Source of the DNA: Kocuria rosea subsp. polaris
GTDB taxonomy: Bacteria > Actinomycetota > Actinomycetes > Actinomycetales > Micrococcaceae
DNA: 64,000 bases
Assembly: GCA_023896275.1 (NCBI GenBank)
Contig: MLDA01000014.1
Location: 1-64,000 of the forward strand
Direction: 5' to 3'
This document shows positions 17,330 to 27,435 of the stretch, in pieces (positions within the stretch are counted from its first letter, which is position 1; each line of letters starts with the position of its first letter). The notes under the pieces are model-generated. The model was given only the letters and a program-made list of their open reading frames with translations, had not been told where the DNA came from and did no database searches. The position numbers and the translations under genes are program-made.

Positions 17330-18363
17330 ACGGTTCCGCCGCCGTACGGCGGCACGACGGACCCGGTTGGTGTTTGTGCCCAGATGGCTTCGTGCAGTCC
17401 ATCCTTGCGGAAGCGGAGATCGATATAGAGGACCGCTACCACGACGATCTGCAGCGCGGACGCGGCACCCGAGAGCGCCGCTGAGACGATCAAGCCAATC
17501 ATCACGAGCGCGGAGAGCTGCCCCGCGCCCGTGAGGTCCATCATGGCGCTGGAGAACCCGGTGGCCAGTTCGACGGGGAAGCTCAGCATGCCACTCGCGG
17601 CGCTGGTGAGGAAGCCGAAGACCAGCAGAATTCCGAAGGTGCGCCACCACAGGCCCCGCGTGAGGGCCCAGGTGCGGCGGATGGCCCCCGTGGCGCTGAT
17701 GTCCTCGACCGAGAGGGCGTTCAGTGCGACAGAGAGTTTCACGGCAAGCCAGGTCCCGAACACGATCAGTCCCATACCGACCAGCGGCACGATCCAGAGG
17801 GCGCCGCCGGTGGTTCCGTACTCAAAAGCGTTGAAGAGCGCGTAAAACCACATGGCCACCAGTGCGGTGGCGATCAGCGTGGCCACGATGCCGATCGGCA
17901 CGAGGATCAGGAAATACAGGAAGAGGAACTTGCCGGCCCGCGGCCGGAACGCCGACCACGCGTCGGCAAGGGAGGTGCGCCGGTTCGAGGCCGCGCGCAT
18001 CGCAGTGACCGTGCTGAACGGGACGGCGAGTAATTGGCCGATGAATCCGATCAGCGTTCCGGCCAAGGTGAGGGCCAGGCCGCCGGCGAGTGCGCCGGCA
18101 GTGGGCATCGGCGGTGCATCCGACCCGACCGTGCCGGAGATGAAGTACATGCTGTCGGAAAAAATCACGCCCAGCCCTAACAAGATCAGCAGGCCCGCGG
18201 CTACCTGGCTCACAATCACGATTGGGAGGGTCGCCATCGGGCCGAAACGAATGATGCGGAAGATCGCTTCGAAGTAGTCGCCGAGACCCAGGATCCTCAG
18301 GGGAAGCGCGCCGGGGCGCGGAGCCCCCTGAAACGGAGCATACGGCTGGGGCTGGTGGGTCAT
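17326..18363 (-). CDS. polytopic membrane protein, GPDPase membrane-domain type
   Basis: 345 aa. A short Pro-rich N-terminus is followed by about six membrane helices (first near 43-68, LPIVIVSQVAAGLLILLGLGVIF). The arrangement matches the membrane domain found in glycerophosphodiester phosphodiesterases of Gram-positive bacteria, but the catalytic domain is absent. RRTSLADAWSAFRPR and GAIRRTWALTRGLWWRTFGILL are the family's repeated cytoplasmic motifs. Function unknown. Divergent from mtrA; its 3' end overlaps the converging MetE-fold gene. Confidence 0.75.
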   Translation of the reverse strand: MTHQPQPYAPFQGAPRPGALPLRILGLGDYFEAIFRIIRFGPMATLPIVIVSQVAAGLLILLGLGVIFSDSMYFISGTVGSDAPPMPTAGALAGGLALTLAGTLIGFIGQLLAVPFSTVTAMRAASNRRTSLADAWSAFRPRAGKFLFLYFLILVPIGIVATLIATALVAMWFYALFNAFEYGTTGGALWIVPLVGMGLIVFGTWLAVKLSVALNALSVEDISATGAIRRTWALTRGLWWRTFGILLVFGFLTSAASGMLSFPVELATGFSSAMMDLTGAGQLSALVMIGLIVSAALSGAASALQIVVVAVLYIDLRFRKDGLHEAIWAQTPTGSVVPPYGGGTV

Positions 18364-18448
18364 CTCGATGTCTCCGTTGGTCGATGAGGAAGGGGCGGGT
18401 ATTTCCCGACATCCACCCTATTTGATGATTGAGCAACCCGATTTTGAA

Positions 18449-18508
18449 TTGTGTACAAGTAGCGTTGGCGTGCCGGAGGATGTCGTGATCGTGGTGACCC
18501 GCTAGGCT
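18449..18508 (+). promoter_or_regulatory. mtrA promoter region
   Basis: TAGGCT (18503-18508) is a good -10 box about 54 nt before mtrA. Just upstream are CGTGAT and GGTGAC exactly 9 nt apart (18484 and 18493), and an inverted repeat TTGT-GT-ACAA at 18449-18458. The 9-nt period resembles MtrA sites in mycobacteria, so autoregulation is possible. Confidence 0.4.
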
Positions 18509-18561
18509 GAAAGCTAGGTGTATGCGGCCCCGCCGCTTCTAGGTTGCGACGAAGGGAAGTC

Positions 18562-19239
18562 ATGAAGGCCCGGATCTTGGTGGTTGACGACGACGACGCG
18601 CTCGCGGAGATGATCGGCATCGTCCTTCGTAATGATGATTTCGAACCCTTCTTCTGCAATGACGGTGCGAAAGCGCTCGACGCTTTCCGTGATTCAAAGC
18701 CTGATCTGGTCCTGCTTGACCTGATGCTCCCGGGGGTCGACGGCATCGAGGTCTGCCGACAGATTCGCGCAGAGGACGACGTGCCCATCGTGATGCTGAC
18801 GGCGAAATCCGACACGGCCGACGTCGTCCGGGGTCTCGAGTCCGGAGCCGATGACTACGTTCCGAAGCCGTTCAAGCCGGCGGAGCTCATTGCGCGTGTG
18901 AAAGCGCGTCTGCGCCCGGGTGAGAAGCACGCGCCGGAGACACTGCGCATCGGCGACCTGACGGTCGATGTGGCGGGCCATACGGTGACACGCGCGGGTG
19001 AGCCGATCTCCCTGACGCCGCTGGAATTCGAACTGCTCGTCGCGCTGGCTCGCAAGCCGTGGCAGGTCTTCAGCCGCGAGCTGCTCCTCGAGCAGGTGTG
19101 GGGATACCGCCACGCCGCGGACACGCGCCTCGTCAATGTCCACGTCCAGCGGCTGCGTTCCAAGGTGGAGATCGATCCGGAGAAGCCGGAGGTCGTCATG
19201 ACCGTGCGCGGAGTCGGCTACAAGGCGGGGACCAACTGA
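18562..19239 (+). CDS. mtrA: response regulator MtrA
   Basis: 225 aa OmpR-class regulator. The receiver domain has the acidic pocket DDDD (9-12), phosphoacceptor D53 (LLDLMLPG), the T of MLTAKSD and K of YVPKPF. The C-terminal winged helix ends TVRGVGYKAG. In actinobacteria MtrA controls cell-wall hydrolases, division and osmotic response genes. ATG 18562 has GAAGGGA upstream; an earlier in-frame TTG at 18544 is less likely. It is first in mtrA-mtrB-lpqB. Confidence 0.97.
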   Translation: MKARILVVDDDDALAEMIGIVLRNDDFEPFFCNDGAKALDAFRDSKPDLVLLDLMLPGVDGIEVCRQIRAEDDVPIVMLTAKSDTADVVRGLESGADDYVPKPFKPAELIARVKARLRPGEKHAPETLRIGDLTVDVAGHTVTRAGEPISLTPLEFELLVALARKPWQVFSRELLLEQVWGYRHAADTRLVNVHVQRLRSKVEIDPEKPEVVMTVRGVGYKAGTN

Positions 19240-19265
19240 CCAGCACACCCACCCCGGGCCGCAGC

Positions 19266-20873
19266 ATGGCCTGGGCCCGACGGCTTCTTCTGCGCCCGCG
19301 CATCGTGTGGCGCCTGGCCGGCATGGCCTGGAAGCGTTCCCTTCAATTGCGCGTGGTCGCCGTGACGGCGACACTGTCGGCTCTCGCGCTCGGGGCAACG
19401 GGACTTTTCCTGTCGCAGCAGATCGCCACGGGTCTCTTCGACGAACGCTTTCGCCAGGTGGAGACGGAAGCGGTCAGCGGCCTGAACAACGTCAAAGCCA
19501 CGTTCGATTCGCTCGAGGCCACGGATCCCGACCAGGTCAAGACCGACGTCACCGACACGCTCCAAAGCGTCGAAGGCGACGGTGTGAACGTCCAGCGCCT
19601 CTTCGTCCTGGACCCGCTGCCGGCCGACGACAATCCGTACGTCTCGGCCATTGCCAGCCCCGGTCTGACGACGAGCGTTGTCCCCGTGGAATTGGACCAG
19701 GCGGTTCGCGAGGGCCCAGGCGTCTACTGGGAGTCGATGTCGTACGTCAAGGACAACGTCGAGGTGCCCGGGTTGGCCTTCGGAACGCGCGTCTCCCTGC
19801 CGCCCGGCCGCGACTACGGCCTCTACTTGATCTACGATCTCTCCAGCGTGCAGGAGACCCTCAACTTCTTCCACCGGACCGTCGGCCTGGCTGGAGCCCT
19901 TCTGCTGGCAGTCATTGGCATCATCGCCTGGTACACCACCCGGCTCGTGGTCCGTCCGGTCTCGACGGCGGCCGCGGCCTCCGAGCGGCTGGCTTCGGGT
20001 CACCTCGAACAGCGGATGGAGGTGAGCGGCGAGGACGAACTTGCCCGCCTCGGCATCTCGTTCAACCACATGGCCGGCAACCTCCAAGACCAGATCGTCC
20101 AGCTGGCGACGTTGTCCCAGATGCAGCAGCGGTTCGTCTCCGACGTCTCCCACGAACTCCGCACACCTCTGACCACGGTCGCGATGGCGGCCGAGGTGCT
20201 GCATGATGCCCGCGGTTCGTTCGACCCCATCAACCAGCGTTCCGCCGAGCTCCTCTACAACGAGGTCGAGCGCTTTCAATCGCTCCTGAACGATCTCCTC
20301 GAGATCTCTCGGTTCGACGCGGGCGCCGCCGCCCTCGACGCGGACGACTTCGACATGATGCCTGTCGTCAGCCGCGTTCTGGACACGGCGCGACCGCACA
20401 GCGAACAGCTCGGTTCTGAGTTGCGCATCCACAACGAGGGCACCTGCATCGTCGAGATGGATCCGCGGCGGATCGAACGAGTGATCCGGAACCTCGTCAT
20501 GAACGCGGTGGAGCACTCAGAGGGTCAGCCCATCGACGTGTTCATCGCCGGGAACGACAGTGCCGTTTCCGTCGCTGTGCGCGATCACGGCGTCGGCATG
20601 ACGAAGGAACAGGCCCAGCGAGTATTCGACAGGTTCTGGCGGGCCGACCCGGCCCGTGCCCGCACGACGGGCGGCAGCGGCCTCGGCCTCTCCATCGCCA
20701 CGGAAGACACCCGTCTTCACGGCGGCCAGCTGGACGCGTGGGGCGAGGTCGGCCAGGGTGCGTGCTTCAGGTTGACCCTTCCACGGCGCGTCGGCGCCGA
20801 CATCAAGGAGCCGCCGCTCGCACTGCCCCCGGACGAACCGGGACCAGCAACGCACGAGGGGGTTTCGGCGTGA
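19266..20873 (+). CDS. mtrB: sensor histidine kinase MtrB
   Basis: 535 aa. Two membrane helices (about 30-50 and 214-236) flank an extracytoplasmic sensor domain; then come a HAMP domain, the HisKA dimer domain with phospho-histidine H296 (SDVSHELRTPL) and an ATPase domain with N box (NLVMNAVEHSE), DHGVGM, F box (FDRFWRADPAR) and G box (GGSGLGLSIA). It phosphorylates MtrA. Start choice is uncertain: ATG 19266 is 26 nt after mtrA and has a poor ribosome site. The stop overlaps the lpqB GTG. Confidence 0.95.
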   Translation: MAWARRLLLRPRIVWRLAGMAWKRSLQLRVVAVTATLSALALGATGLFLSQQIATGLFDERFRQVETEAVSGLNNVKATFDSLEATDPDQVKTDVTDTLQSVEGDGVNVQRLFVLDPLPADDNPYVSAIASPGLTTSVVPVELDQAVREGPGVYWESMSYVKDNVEVPGLAFGTRVSLPPGRDYGLYLIYDLSSVQETLNFFHRTVGLAGALLLAVIGIIAWYTTRLVVRPVSTAAAASERLASGHLEQRMEVSGEDELARLGISFNHMAGNLQDQIVQLATLSQMQQRFVSDVSHELRTPLTTVAMAAEVLHDARGSFDPINQRSAELLYNEVERFQSLLNDLLEISRFDAGAAALDADDFDMMPVVSRVLDTARPHSEQLGSELRIHNEGTCIVEMDPRRIERVIRNLVMNAVEHSEGQPIDVFIAGNDSAVSVAVRDHGVGMTKEQAQRVFDRFWRADPARARTTGGSGLGLSIATEDTRLHGGQLDAWGEVGQGACFRLTLPRRVGADIKEPPLALPPDEPGPATHEGVSA

Positions 20874-22588
20874 TCCGTGTGAACTTTGTTCGACTGTTGG
20901 CGGTCTTCGCGTGCGCGGCCCTTGCCGTTACCGGCTGCGCCGCCATTCCGACGAGCGGGCCCGTCGGGACGAGCGCGCCCGACAATACTCGACCGGACGT
21001 CATCGACTACGCCTTCGACCCTTCTGGACCCGAGGAGGACGCTGAACCCGAGGACATCATCTCCGGGTTCATCACGGCCGGCCTCTCGCCTGCGGACGAC
21101 TACGACACGGCGCGGCAGTTCCTCGCGCCTCAGCTCTCCCGCAGCTGGCAGGCCACCGCCAGGACGTTCGTCTACGAGGACCGCCCGAACATCGCCTCCA
21201 ACGTCGGTGCGGGCAGCTACAGTCTGGAATTCGCGATCGTCGCAGAAATCGACGCGTTCGGTCGGATGACACGCCACGAGCAGCCGCGCATCGAGACCGT
21301 CGAGGTCACCCTGCAGGAAATCGACGGTCAGTGGCGCATTGCCGATCTGCCCGACGGGACGATGGTGGAGGAGAGCGACTTCGACGCGGTCTTTGCGTCC
21401 TACCCGCTGTACTTCTACGATCCGACGTACACCTACGCCGTGCCGGACTATCGCTGGTACGCGACACGCCAATCGTTGGCTGCCACGCTCGTCACTGCGC
21501 TGTTGGCGGGGCCGTCGTCGTACCTGGAGAACGCCGTCGTCAGTGCCTTCCCAGAGGGGAGCGCGCTCGCGAGGAATTCGGTTCCCGTCGAGGCGCAGCA
21601 AGCCACTGTCGACCTGACCGAGGAAGTCTTCGAGGACGCGCCCGACCTCCGCCGGCAGCGCATGAAACAGCAGCTCGAACTGACCTTGCGCGGCATCAAC
21701 AGGATCAGCAGCGTGGTCATGACGTTGAACCAGACGCCGGTGTCGATCGGTGACCCGTCCGGCGAGTTTCGCACCGTGAGCGCGGCACCGAGCGTTGGGG
21801 ACACGCAGATCGCCATCGCCGACGACCAGCTGGTGTTTTACCAGGGCGGCGGCGTGCTGGCGATCGGCAATCTGCAGGACATCAGCTCCTACGGCCCGCG
21901 GGACCCGGCGATGTCCCCTGCCGGCCAGGACTACGACAATCAGTACTCGTTCCTGAACCGCGACCGGACTCAGATGGTCATGGTCGTCGGCGGCGAAGCG
22001 GAGCCGGCGGTGACGGGTCAGCGACTGGTGCGGCCGAGCATCGACGTGCACGGCTGGCACTGGACCGTGGACTCGGAGACCAGCGAGGTCACCGTCGTGC
22101 GGGCCCCGGTCGATGGGACGGTGTCCGACAGAGCGAGCCGCACGATTGCCTCGGACTGGCTCGAAGACCGCACGGTCACGTCGTTCCGGGTCTCGCTCGA
22201 CGGCACGCGAGCCGTCGTCGTGACGAACGATGGTGCCGAATCCGAGGTCCTCATCGTCGGCCTGGTGCGCGACTCCAACGGCGTGCCGAGGGGCTTTACC
22301 GAACCGGTTGCTCTGCAGGCCAGCGTGCCGGCGAGCAAGGCCGTGTGGGACTCAGCAAGCTCGGTCATCGTCTACGACGAAAGCGACGACGAGTCGGTCC
22401 GAGCCGAGCGGCTCGACCTCGATGGGGGCTCTGACCTCTTCACGCCGCTGCTCGGCATGACGAACTTCGCGAGCGGTCCGGGCAATCGCATCATCTACGC
22501 GGAGACGCCCGACGGGGTGTACTCACGCGTCTCGTCCGTCTGGAAGAAGCAGGACGGAGAGGCATCCGACCTGGCTTATCCGGGCTGA
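20870..22588 (+). CDS. lpqB: lipoprotein LpqB, MtrAB accessory
   Basis: 572 aa. The GTG start overlaps the mtrB stop by 4 nt. A signal peptide with lipobox VTGC gives lipidated C23. A GerMN-type domain (about 190-320, with YLENAVVSAFPEGS and VDLTEEVFE) is followed by a beta-propeller-like LpqB C-terminal domain. In mycobacteria LpqB interacts with the MtrB sensor domain and modulates MtrA output; gene order supports the same role here. Confidence 0.95.
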   Translation: MIRVNFVRLLAVFACAALAVTGCAAIPTSGPVGTSAPDNTRPDVIDYAFDPSGPEEDAEPEDIISGFITAGLSPADDYDTARQFLAPQLSRSWQATARTFVYEDRPNIASNVGAGSYSLEFAIVAEIDAFGRMTRHEQPRIETVEVTLQEIDGQWRIADLPDGTMVEESDFDAVFASYPLYFYDPTYTYAVPDYRWYATRQSLAATLVTALLAGPSSYLENAVVSAFPEGSALARNSVPVEAQQATVDLTEEVFEDAPDLRRQRMKQQLELTLRGINRISSVVMTLNQTPVSIGDPSGEFRTVSAAPSVGDTQIAIADDQLVFYQGGGVLAIGNLQDISSYGPRDPAMSPAGQDYDNQYSFLNRDRTQMVMVVGGEAEPAVTGQRLVRPSIDVHGWHWTVDSETSEVTVVRAPVDGTVSDRASRTIASDWLEDRTVTSFRVSLDGTRAVVVTNDGAESEVLIVGLVRDSNGVPRGFTEPVALQASVPASKAVWDSASSVIVYDESDDESVRAERLDLDGGSDLFTPLLGMTNFASGPGNRIIYAETPDGVYSRVSSVWKKQDGEASDLAYPG

Positions 22589-22706
22589 TGTAACGTTCCG
22601 TCCACAGCCGTGTCGAGGGAACTAATTCTCCACACCCCACGACGACGGCGCCGCGCACTCGTGTGCTGATGTCACCGTGGTTCTCACGGAGGGCGGAGGA
22701 GGCGCT

Positions 22707-23708
22707 ATGAGCGGGAGGACAGGCAAAGGAGCACCGCACCGAGGTGGACAGCTCGTGGATCGCGCGCTGCTCGGGGATCGAGGTGCCGCAGTCAGGTCAG
22801 CGTTGATGGAGTTCGCAAGCCTGGTCGCGCCCACGGACTGCGTGAGCTGTGGGCGACCCGACTTCGTGCTCTGCCCGCGATGCCACGCCCGGTTCCGGCA
22901 ACGCACCGTGAGGCCGGTCCGAGTCGAAGAGGCGGCTGAGTCACTGCCTGTGGACGACTTCGACGTCCCCTTGCCGGTTGTCGCGGCGGGCCACTACGCC
23001 GGCGAAGTCAGCGCCGTGATCCTCGCCTATAAGGACCGGGAGCGGCTCCAACTCCAAGAGGTGCTCGGCCCGGCGCTGGCCGGTGCCCTGCAGGCCTTGC
23101 GCCCCGTGGCGGTCGAGGCCGCCGCCTGGTGGCACGGCGGCACAGGGTCGGAGATCCTGCTCGTTCCCGTCCCGGGTCGGCGTTCCGCGCTCATCGACCG
23201 CGGCTTTGCGCCCGTCCTGGCGTTGATGAGCTGGATCGAGCGCCGGGGGCTGTTTCCTGCGGGGTGCACCTTCGCCGACGTGCTTTTCGTCCGAGAGCCT
23301 TGGCCGCAACTGCTGCCTGATGGCTTTCTCCGCCGGGCGGCCACCATCGCGGACGGGCTGTACCGCCGTGTGCGCGCGCGGGCGCCCGGCTCTGCCCTGG
23401 CCGCCGATCCGCAACGCGGCGGAACGCCCCAGAAGAGCCGGGGTCGCCGTGCACGCACGGCAGTCCGCGGGACGATGCGGCTGCGGAGGAATGTCGTGGC
23501 GGGCGAAGTGGCTGGACGCGTTTGCCTGCTGGTCGACGACGTCCTGACCACGGGGGCAACGCTGGGAGAAGCGCACCGCGTCCTGACGGCCGCCGGAGCG
23601 TACGTGGCGGGCGCAGTCTCGATCGCCGCGACGCACGACCCGAGGGGCGTGTCTGCTGAGAGAGAACTAGAAATCTCCGGTGAAAGGGTTGATTCTAGGC
23701 CGGCGTGA
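22707..23708 (+). CDS. ComF-family phosphoribosyltransferase-like protein
   Basis: 333 aa. An N-terminal zinc-ribbon-like cysteine set (CVSCG...CPRC) and a C-terminal PRPP-binding motif VCLLVDDVLTTGATL identify the ComF/GntX family, linked to DNA uptake in some bacteria but of unclear role in actinobacteria. The middle holds YKDRERLQLQ and PVPGRRSALIDRGF, both family motifs; a disordered basic insertion (about 240-270) precedes the PRPP loop. ATG 22707 is preferred over GTG 22677 because GGAGG lies 5 nt upstream. Confidence 0.88.
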   Translation: MSGRTGKGAPHRGGQLVDRALLGDRGAAVRSALMEFASLVAPTDCVSCGRPDFVLCPRCHARFRQRTVRPVRVEEAAESLPVDDFDVPLPVVAAGHYAGEVSAVILAYKDRERLQLQEVLGPALAGALQALRPVAVEAAAWWHGGTGSEILLVPVPGRRSALIDRGFAPVLALMSWIERRGLFPAGCTFADVLFVREPWPQLLPDGFLRRAATIADGLYRRVRARAPGSALAADPQRGGTPQKSRGRRARTAVRGTMRLRRNVVAGEVAGRVCLLVDDVLTTGATLGEAHRVLTAAGAYVAGAVSIAATHDPRGVSAERELEISGERVDSRPA

Positions 23709-23760
23709 ATTACGGTGGAGTATGGGCACCTCAGAGGAGAGGGTAAGCACCCATCTTCAG

Positions 23761-23788
23761 CGGCTGAGAGGAGGAAACTCTTCAGCCG
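23761..23788 (+). promoter_or_regulatory. hairpin in the hpf leader
   Basis: CGGCTGA (23761-23767) pairs perfectly with TCAGCCG (23782-23788), and GAG/CTC can extend the stem with one bulge. It lies 33 nt before the hpf start codon and has no T-run, so it looks like a 5' untranslated structure, not a terminator. Confidence 0.45.
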
Positions 23789-23821
23789 TTGTTGTGTCAC
23801 CCGAAGAAGCAGGAGGACACC

Positions 23822-24505
23822 ATGGAGATGACGTTCACCGGACGCAACATCAGCGTTTCCGATCGATTCCGCGAGTACGTCTCGGAGAAGGTTGGCAAGG
23901 TGGAGCAGCTGGCCGCGAAGGTCCAGAGGCTCGACATCAAGGTGACGAAGGAGCCCCACTCGAAGCAGCCGGACACCCAGCTGACGGTTGAGCTCTCGGT
24001 GGTCACGCGGGGCCCCGCGATCCGCGCCGAGTCCAAGGCCGGAGACAAGTTCGCGGCCTTCGATCAGGCTTTCGCCAAGTTGCTTGAGCGTCTGCGTCGA
24101 GCGCGCGACAAGAAGAAGGTGCATCACGGACGGCACACGCCGACCGCTGTTTTCGAAGCCACGGGTGGCCTCGATCCCGTCCAGACGGACGTCCCCCTGC
24201 ACGTCGCCGTGGCGAACCAGCACGCCGAGCAGAACGGGCAGGTACCCGACGAGAATCCGGTGGAGATCCGGCGCAAGATCTTCCCCGCCAGCAAGATGAG
24301 CGTGGACGATGCCGTCGACCGGATGGAAATGGTCGGCCACCCCTTCTACCTGTTCGTCGACGACGCCACCGACCGCCCGTCGGTGGTGTACCGCCGCAAG
24401 GGCTGGTCCTACGGGATCATCACCCTGGACGAAGAGTGCCAGGATGAAGAGACCATCGAAACGCGCCACTATCGCGAACAGGCTGCGGCCGCCGCAGCCG
24501 TCTAA
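23822..24505 (+). CDS. hpf: long-form ribosome hibernation promoting factor
   Basis: 227 aa. The N-terminal S30Ae/HPF domain (1-105, MEMTFTGRNISVSDRFREYV) binds the 30S decoding region. A linker leads to a C-terminal dimerisation domain (about 165-222, RKIFPASKMSVDDAVDRMEMVGHPFYLFVD) that pairs two ribosomes as 100S dimers. Start ATG 23822 has AGGAGG 5 nt upstream. Followed by a hairpin terminator. Same comF-hpf-secA order as in Mycobacterium. Confidence 0.96.
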   Translation: MEMTFTGRNISVSDRFREYVSEKVGKVEQLAAKVQRLDIKVTKEPHSKQPDTQLTVELSVVTRGPAIRAESKAGDKFAAFDQAFAKLLERLRRARDKKKVHHGRHTPTAVFEATGGLDPVQTDVPLHVAVANQHAEQNGQVPDENPVEIRRKIFPASKMSVDDAVDRMEMVGHPFYLFVDDATDRPSVVYRRKGWSYGIITLDEECQDEETIETRHYREQAAAAAAV

Positions 24506-24523
24506 ATCAGTCCGACAATCACG

Positions 24524-24560
24524 GCCGGGCGGAGCATCCTCAACGGGCGCTCCGCCCGGC
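24524..24560 (+). terminator. hpf terminator
   Basis: A perfect 12-bp stem (24524-24535 with 24549-24560) and 13-nt loop, followed by a short T-containing stretch (GTCGTTTGGT). Confidence 0.7.
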
Positions 24561-24652
24561 GTCGTTTGGTGCGAAATTCAGCTATGAGGCGCAAAAGCCC
24601 GGATCCGCCTCACCGAGCGCGAACAAGTCGCGGGGTCCGATCGTGTCTCACG

Positions 24653-24658
24653 TAGACT
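24653..24658 (+). promoter_or_regulatory. putative secA -10 box
   Basis: TAGACT, 43 nt before the secA start codon. It would give a leader of about 37 nt containing GGAG. Confidence 0.5.
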
Positions 24659-24701
24659 GACCTAGCCAGAATTCCTGTGCCGAAGAATATGGAGCTACCA
24701 C

Positions 24702-27422
24702 GTGGCGTCACTGCTAGAACGCGTCCTGCGCACCGGCGACAAGAAGACGTTGAAGCGTCTTCGCCGGTACGTCAGTGCAATCAATGCACTCGAGGAAGAG
24801 TTTCGATCCCTCACGGATGAGGAACTTCGCGCCGAGACGGACAAGTTCAAGGCCCGCTATCAGGACGGGGAGAGCCTTGACTCGCTTCTGCCGGAGGCAT
24901 TCGCCACGGTTCGTGAAGCGGCGGGCCGGACCCTGGGAATGCGCCATTTCGATGTCCAGCTCATGGGCGGTGCGGCCCTGCACCTCGGCAACATCGCCGA
25001 GATGAAAACCGGTGAAGGCAAGACCCTTGTCGCGACGGCGCCGGCCTATCTGAACGCCCTCACGGGCCAGGGCGTGCACATCATCACGACGAACGACTTC
25101 CTGGCCGAGTACCAGTCGGACCTCATGGGCCGAGTCTTCCGTTTCCTGGGGTTGACCAGCGGTTGCATCCTCTCTAAGCAGGATCCCGCCAAACGCCGCG
25201 AGCAGTACAACGCCGACATCACCTACGGCACCAACAACGAATTCGGCTTCGACTTCCTGCGCGACAACATGGCGTGGTCGAAGGACGAACTGGTCCAGCG
25301 CGGTCACCACTTCGCCGTCGTGGATGAGGTCGACTCGATCCTGATTGATGAGGCGCGCACGCCGCTGATCATCTCGGGGCAGGCCCAGGGTGACGTGAAT
25401 CGCTGGTTCACCGAATTCGCTCGCATCGTCCGTCGCCTCGAGGTGGACGTCGACTACGAGATCGACATCAAGAAGCGCACCGTGGGCGTGCTGGAGCCTG
25501 GCATCGAGAAGGTCGAGGACCACCTCGGCATCGACAACTTGTACGAGACGGCCAACACGCCGTTGATCGGCTTCCTGAACAATGCGATTAAAGCGCGCGA
25601 GCTGTTCACGAAGGACAAGGACTACGTCGTCATGAACGGCGAGATCCTGATCGTCGACGAGCACACCGGCCGCACCTTGGCCGGCCGTCGCTACAACGAG
25701 GGCATGCACCAGGCCATCGAGGCCAAGGAAGGTGTGCAGATCAAGGCCGAGAACCAGACGATGGCAACGGTCACCCTGCAGAACTATTTCCGCCTGTACG
25801 AGAAGCTCTCGGGCATGACGGGCACGGCGACGACCGAAGCCGCGGAGTTCATGGGCACCTACAAACTCGGCGTCGTCGAGATCCCGACGAACCGTTCGAT
25901 GCAGCGAAAGGACCAGGCCGATCTCATCTATAAGAATGAGATCGCGAAGTTCGACGCTGTCGTTGAGGACCTCGTCGAACGCCACTCGGCCGGTCAGCCC
26001 GTCCTCGTCGGTACGACGAGCGTCGAGAAGAGCGAGTACCTCTCGCGCAAGCTGGCCAAGGCCGGTATTCGCCACGAGGTGCTCAACGCGAAGCAGCACG
26101 CGCGTGAGGCGGCCATCATCGCCCAGGCCGGACGCAAGTCAGCCCTGACGGTGGCCACGAACATGGCCGGCCGCGGTACCGACATCATGCTCGGCGGCAA
26201 CGCGGAGTTCCTGGCAGTCTCTGAGATGAGCCGCCGCGGGCTCGATCCCGAGGAGAATGCCGAAGAGTACGAGAAGGTCTGGAGCGGCGTCTTCGAAGAA
26301 GCCAAGGCCAGGGTTGAGGCCGAGGCTTCCGAGGTCCGCGAGCTCGGCGGCCTCTACGTGTTGGGCACTGAGCGGCACGAGTCGCGACGTATCGACAACC
26401 AGTTGCGCGGTCGTTCCGGCCGTCAGGGAGATCCGGGCGAGTCCCGCTTCTACCTGTCGATGACGGATGAGCTGATGCGCCGTTTCAACGCAGCGGCCGC
26501 GCAGCGGATCATGAGCAACCCGAACCTGCCCGACGACATGGCGCTCGAGTCCCGAATCGTCTCCAAAGCCATCGAGACCGCTCAGGCACAGGTGGAGTCC
26601 ACCAACGCCGAGCAGCGCAAGAACGTTTTGAAGTACGACGACGTGTTGAACCGTCAGCGTGAGGCCATCTATGGCGACCGCCGTCGGATCCTCGAGGGAG
26701 ACGACCTCCACGAGAAGGTCCAGCACTTCCTGGAAGACGTCATCACAGCGATGGTGCAGGAAGCGACCAGCGAGCGGAACCCGGATGATTGGAATCTGGA
26801 GCAGCTGTGGGTCAACCTCAAGCAGCTGTACCCGGTCTCCGTCACTCTCGACGATGTGGCCGAGGAGGCTGGCGGTCGCGGCAACCTGACGGCGGACCTG
26901 CTGCACGAGGAATTGCTCTCCGACGCCCGTCTCCAGTACGAGGCACGTGAGGAGTCGGTCGGTTCCGAGAACATGCGTGAGCTCGAACGCCGCGTCGTCC
27001 TGAGCGTCATCGGGAGGAAGTGGCAGGAGCACCTCTACGAGATGGACTACCTCAAGGAGGGCATCGGCCTCCGTGCGATGGCCCAGCGCGATCCACTGGT
27101 CGAATACCAGCGTGAGGGTTTCGTCCTGTTCCAGACGATGATGGAGGCCATCCGGGAGGAGAGCATCGGCATGCTCTTCAACATCAAGGTGGAGACGAAA
27201 CAGCAGGCCAGCGTGAACCTGCCGGGCGTCAAGGATGCCCGATCGGCGACGGAGACACCGAGCTTCGTGACGCCGGGGCTCGATGCTCCGGCCAAGCCCG
27301 CGAGCCTGCAGTACACGGCTCCGAACGAGACGGGGCAGGCGGCGACGAAGGTTGAACGTCAGCCTGCAGAGAAGTCGGGCAATCGCGCGGATCGCCGGAC
27401 GAAGGCCAAGAAGCGCAAGTAG
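24702..27422 (+). CDS. secA: preprotein translocase ATPase SecA
   Basis: 906 aa, the housekeeping SecA. Motifs: [11 protein letters not shown] (Walker A), [17 protein letters not shown] (DEAD box with DEVD), [26 protein letters not shown] and the [18 protein letters not shown] helicase motif. The wing, scaffold and C-terminal regions are all present. The C-terminal tail is Lys/Arg-rich ([10 protein letters not shown]) and lacks the zinc-binding cysteines, as is usual in actinobacterial SecA1. GTG start with GGAG 8 nt upstream. It drives unfolded preproteins through SecYEG. Confidence 0.98.
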   Translation: MASLLERVLRTGDKKTLKRLRRYVSAINALEEEFRSLTDEELRAETDKFKARYQDGESLDSLLPEAFATVREAAGRTLGMRHFDVQLMGGAALHLGNIAEMKTGEGKTLVATAPAYLNALTGQGVHIITTNDFLAEYQSDLMGRVFRFLGLTSGCILSKQDPAKRREQYNADITYGTNNEFGFDFLRDNMAWSKDELVQRGHHFAVVDEVDSILIDEARTPLIISGQAQGDVNRWFTEFARIVRRLEVDVDYEIDIKKRTVGVLEPGIEKVEDHLGIDNLYETANTPLIGFLNNAIKARELFTKDKDYVVMNGEILIVDEHTGRTLAGRRYNEGMHQAIEAKEGVQIKAENQTMATVTLQNYFRLYEKLSGMTGTATTEAAEFMGTYKLGVVEIPTNRSMQRKDQADLIYKNEIAKFDAVVEDLVERHSAGQPVLVGTTSVEKSEYLSRKLAKAGIRHEVLNAKQHAREAAIIAQAGRKSALTVATNMAGRGTDIMLGGNAEFLAVSEMSRRGLDPEENAEEYEKVWSGVFEEAKARVEAEASEVRELGGLYVLGTERHESRRIDNQLRGRSGRQGDPGESRFYLSMTDELMRRFNAAAAQRIMSNPNLPDDMALESRIVSKAIETAQAQVESTNAEQRKNVLKYDDVLNRQREAIYGDRRRILEGDDLHEKVQHFLEDVITAMVQEATSERNPDDWNLEQLWVNLKQLYPVSVTLDDVAEEAGGRGNLTADLLHEELLSDARLQYEAREESVGSENMRELERRVVLSVIGRKWQEHLYEMDYLKEGIGLRAMAQRDPLVEYQREGFVLFQTMMEAIREESIGMLFNIKVETKQQASVNLPGVKDARSATETPSFVTPGLDAPAKPASLQYTAPNETGQAATKVERQPAEKSGNRADRRTKAKKRK

Positions 27423-27435
27423 GCCCTGGCGGTCG

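Noticed and set aside
18520-18540. A six-codon frame starting 18520 after TAGGTG in the mtrA leader
   Set aside because: Too short to judge and overlaps nothing conserved; the TAGGCT box upstream explains the promoter.
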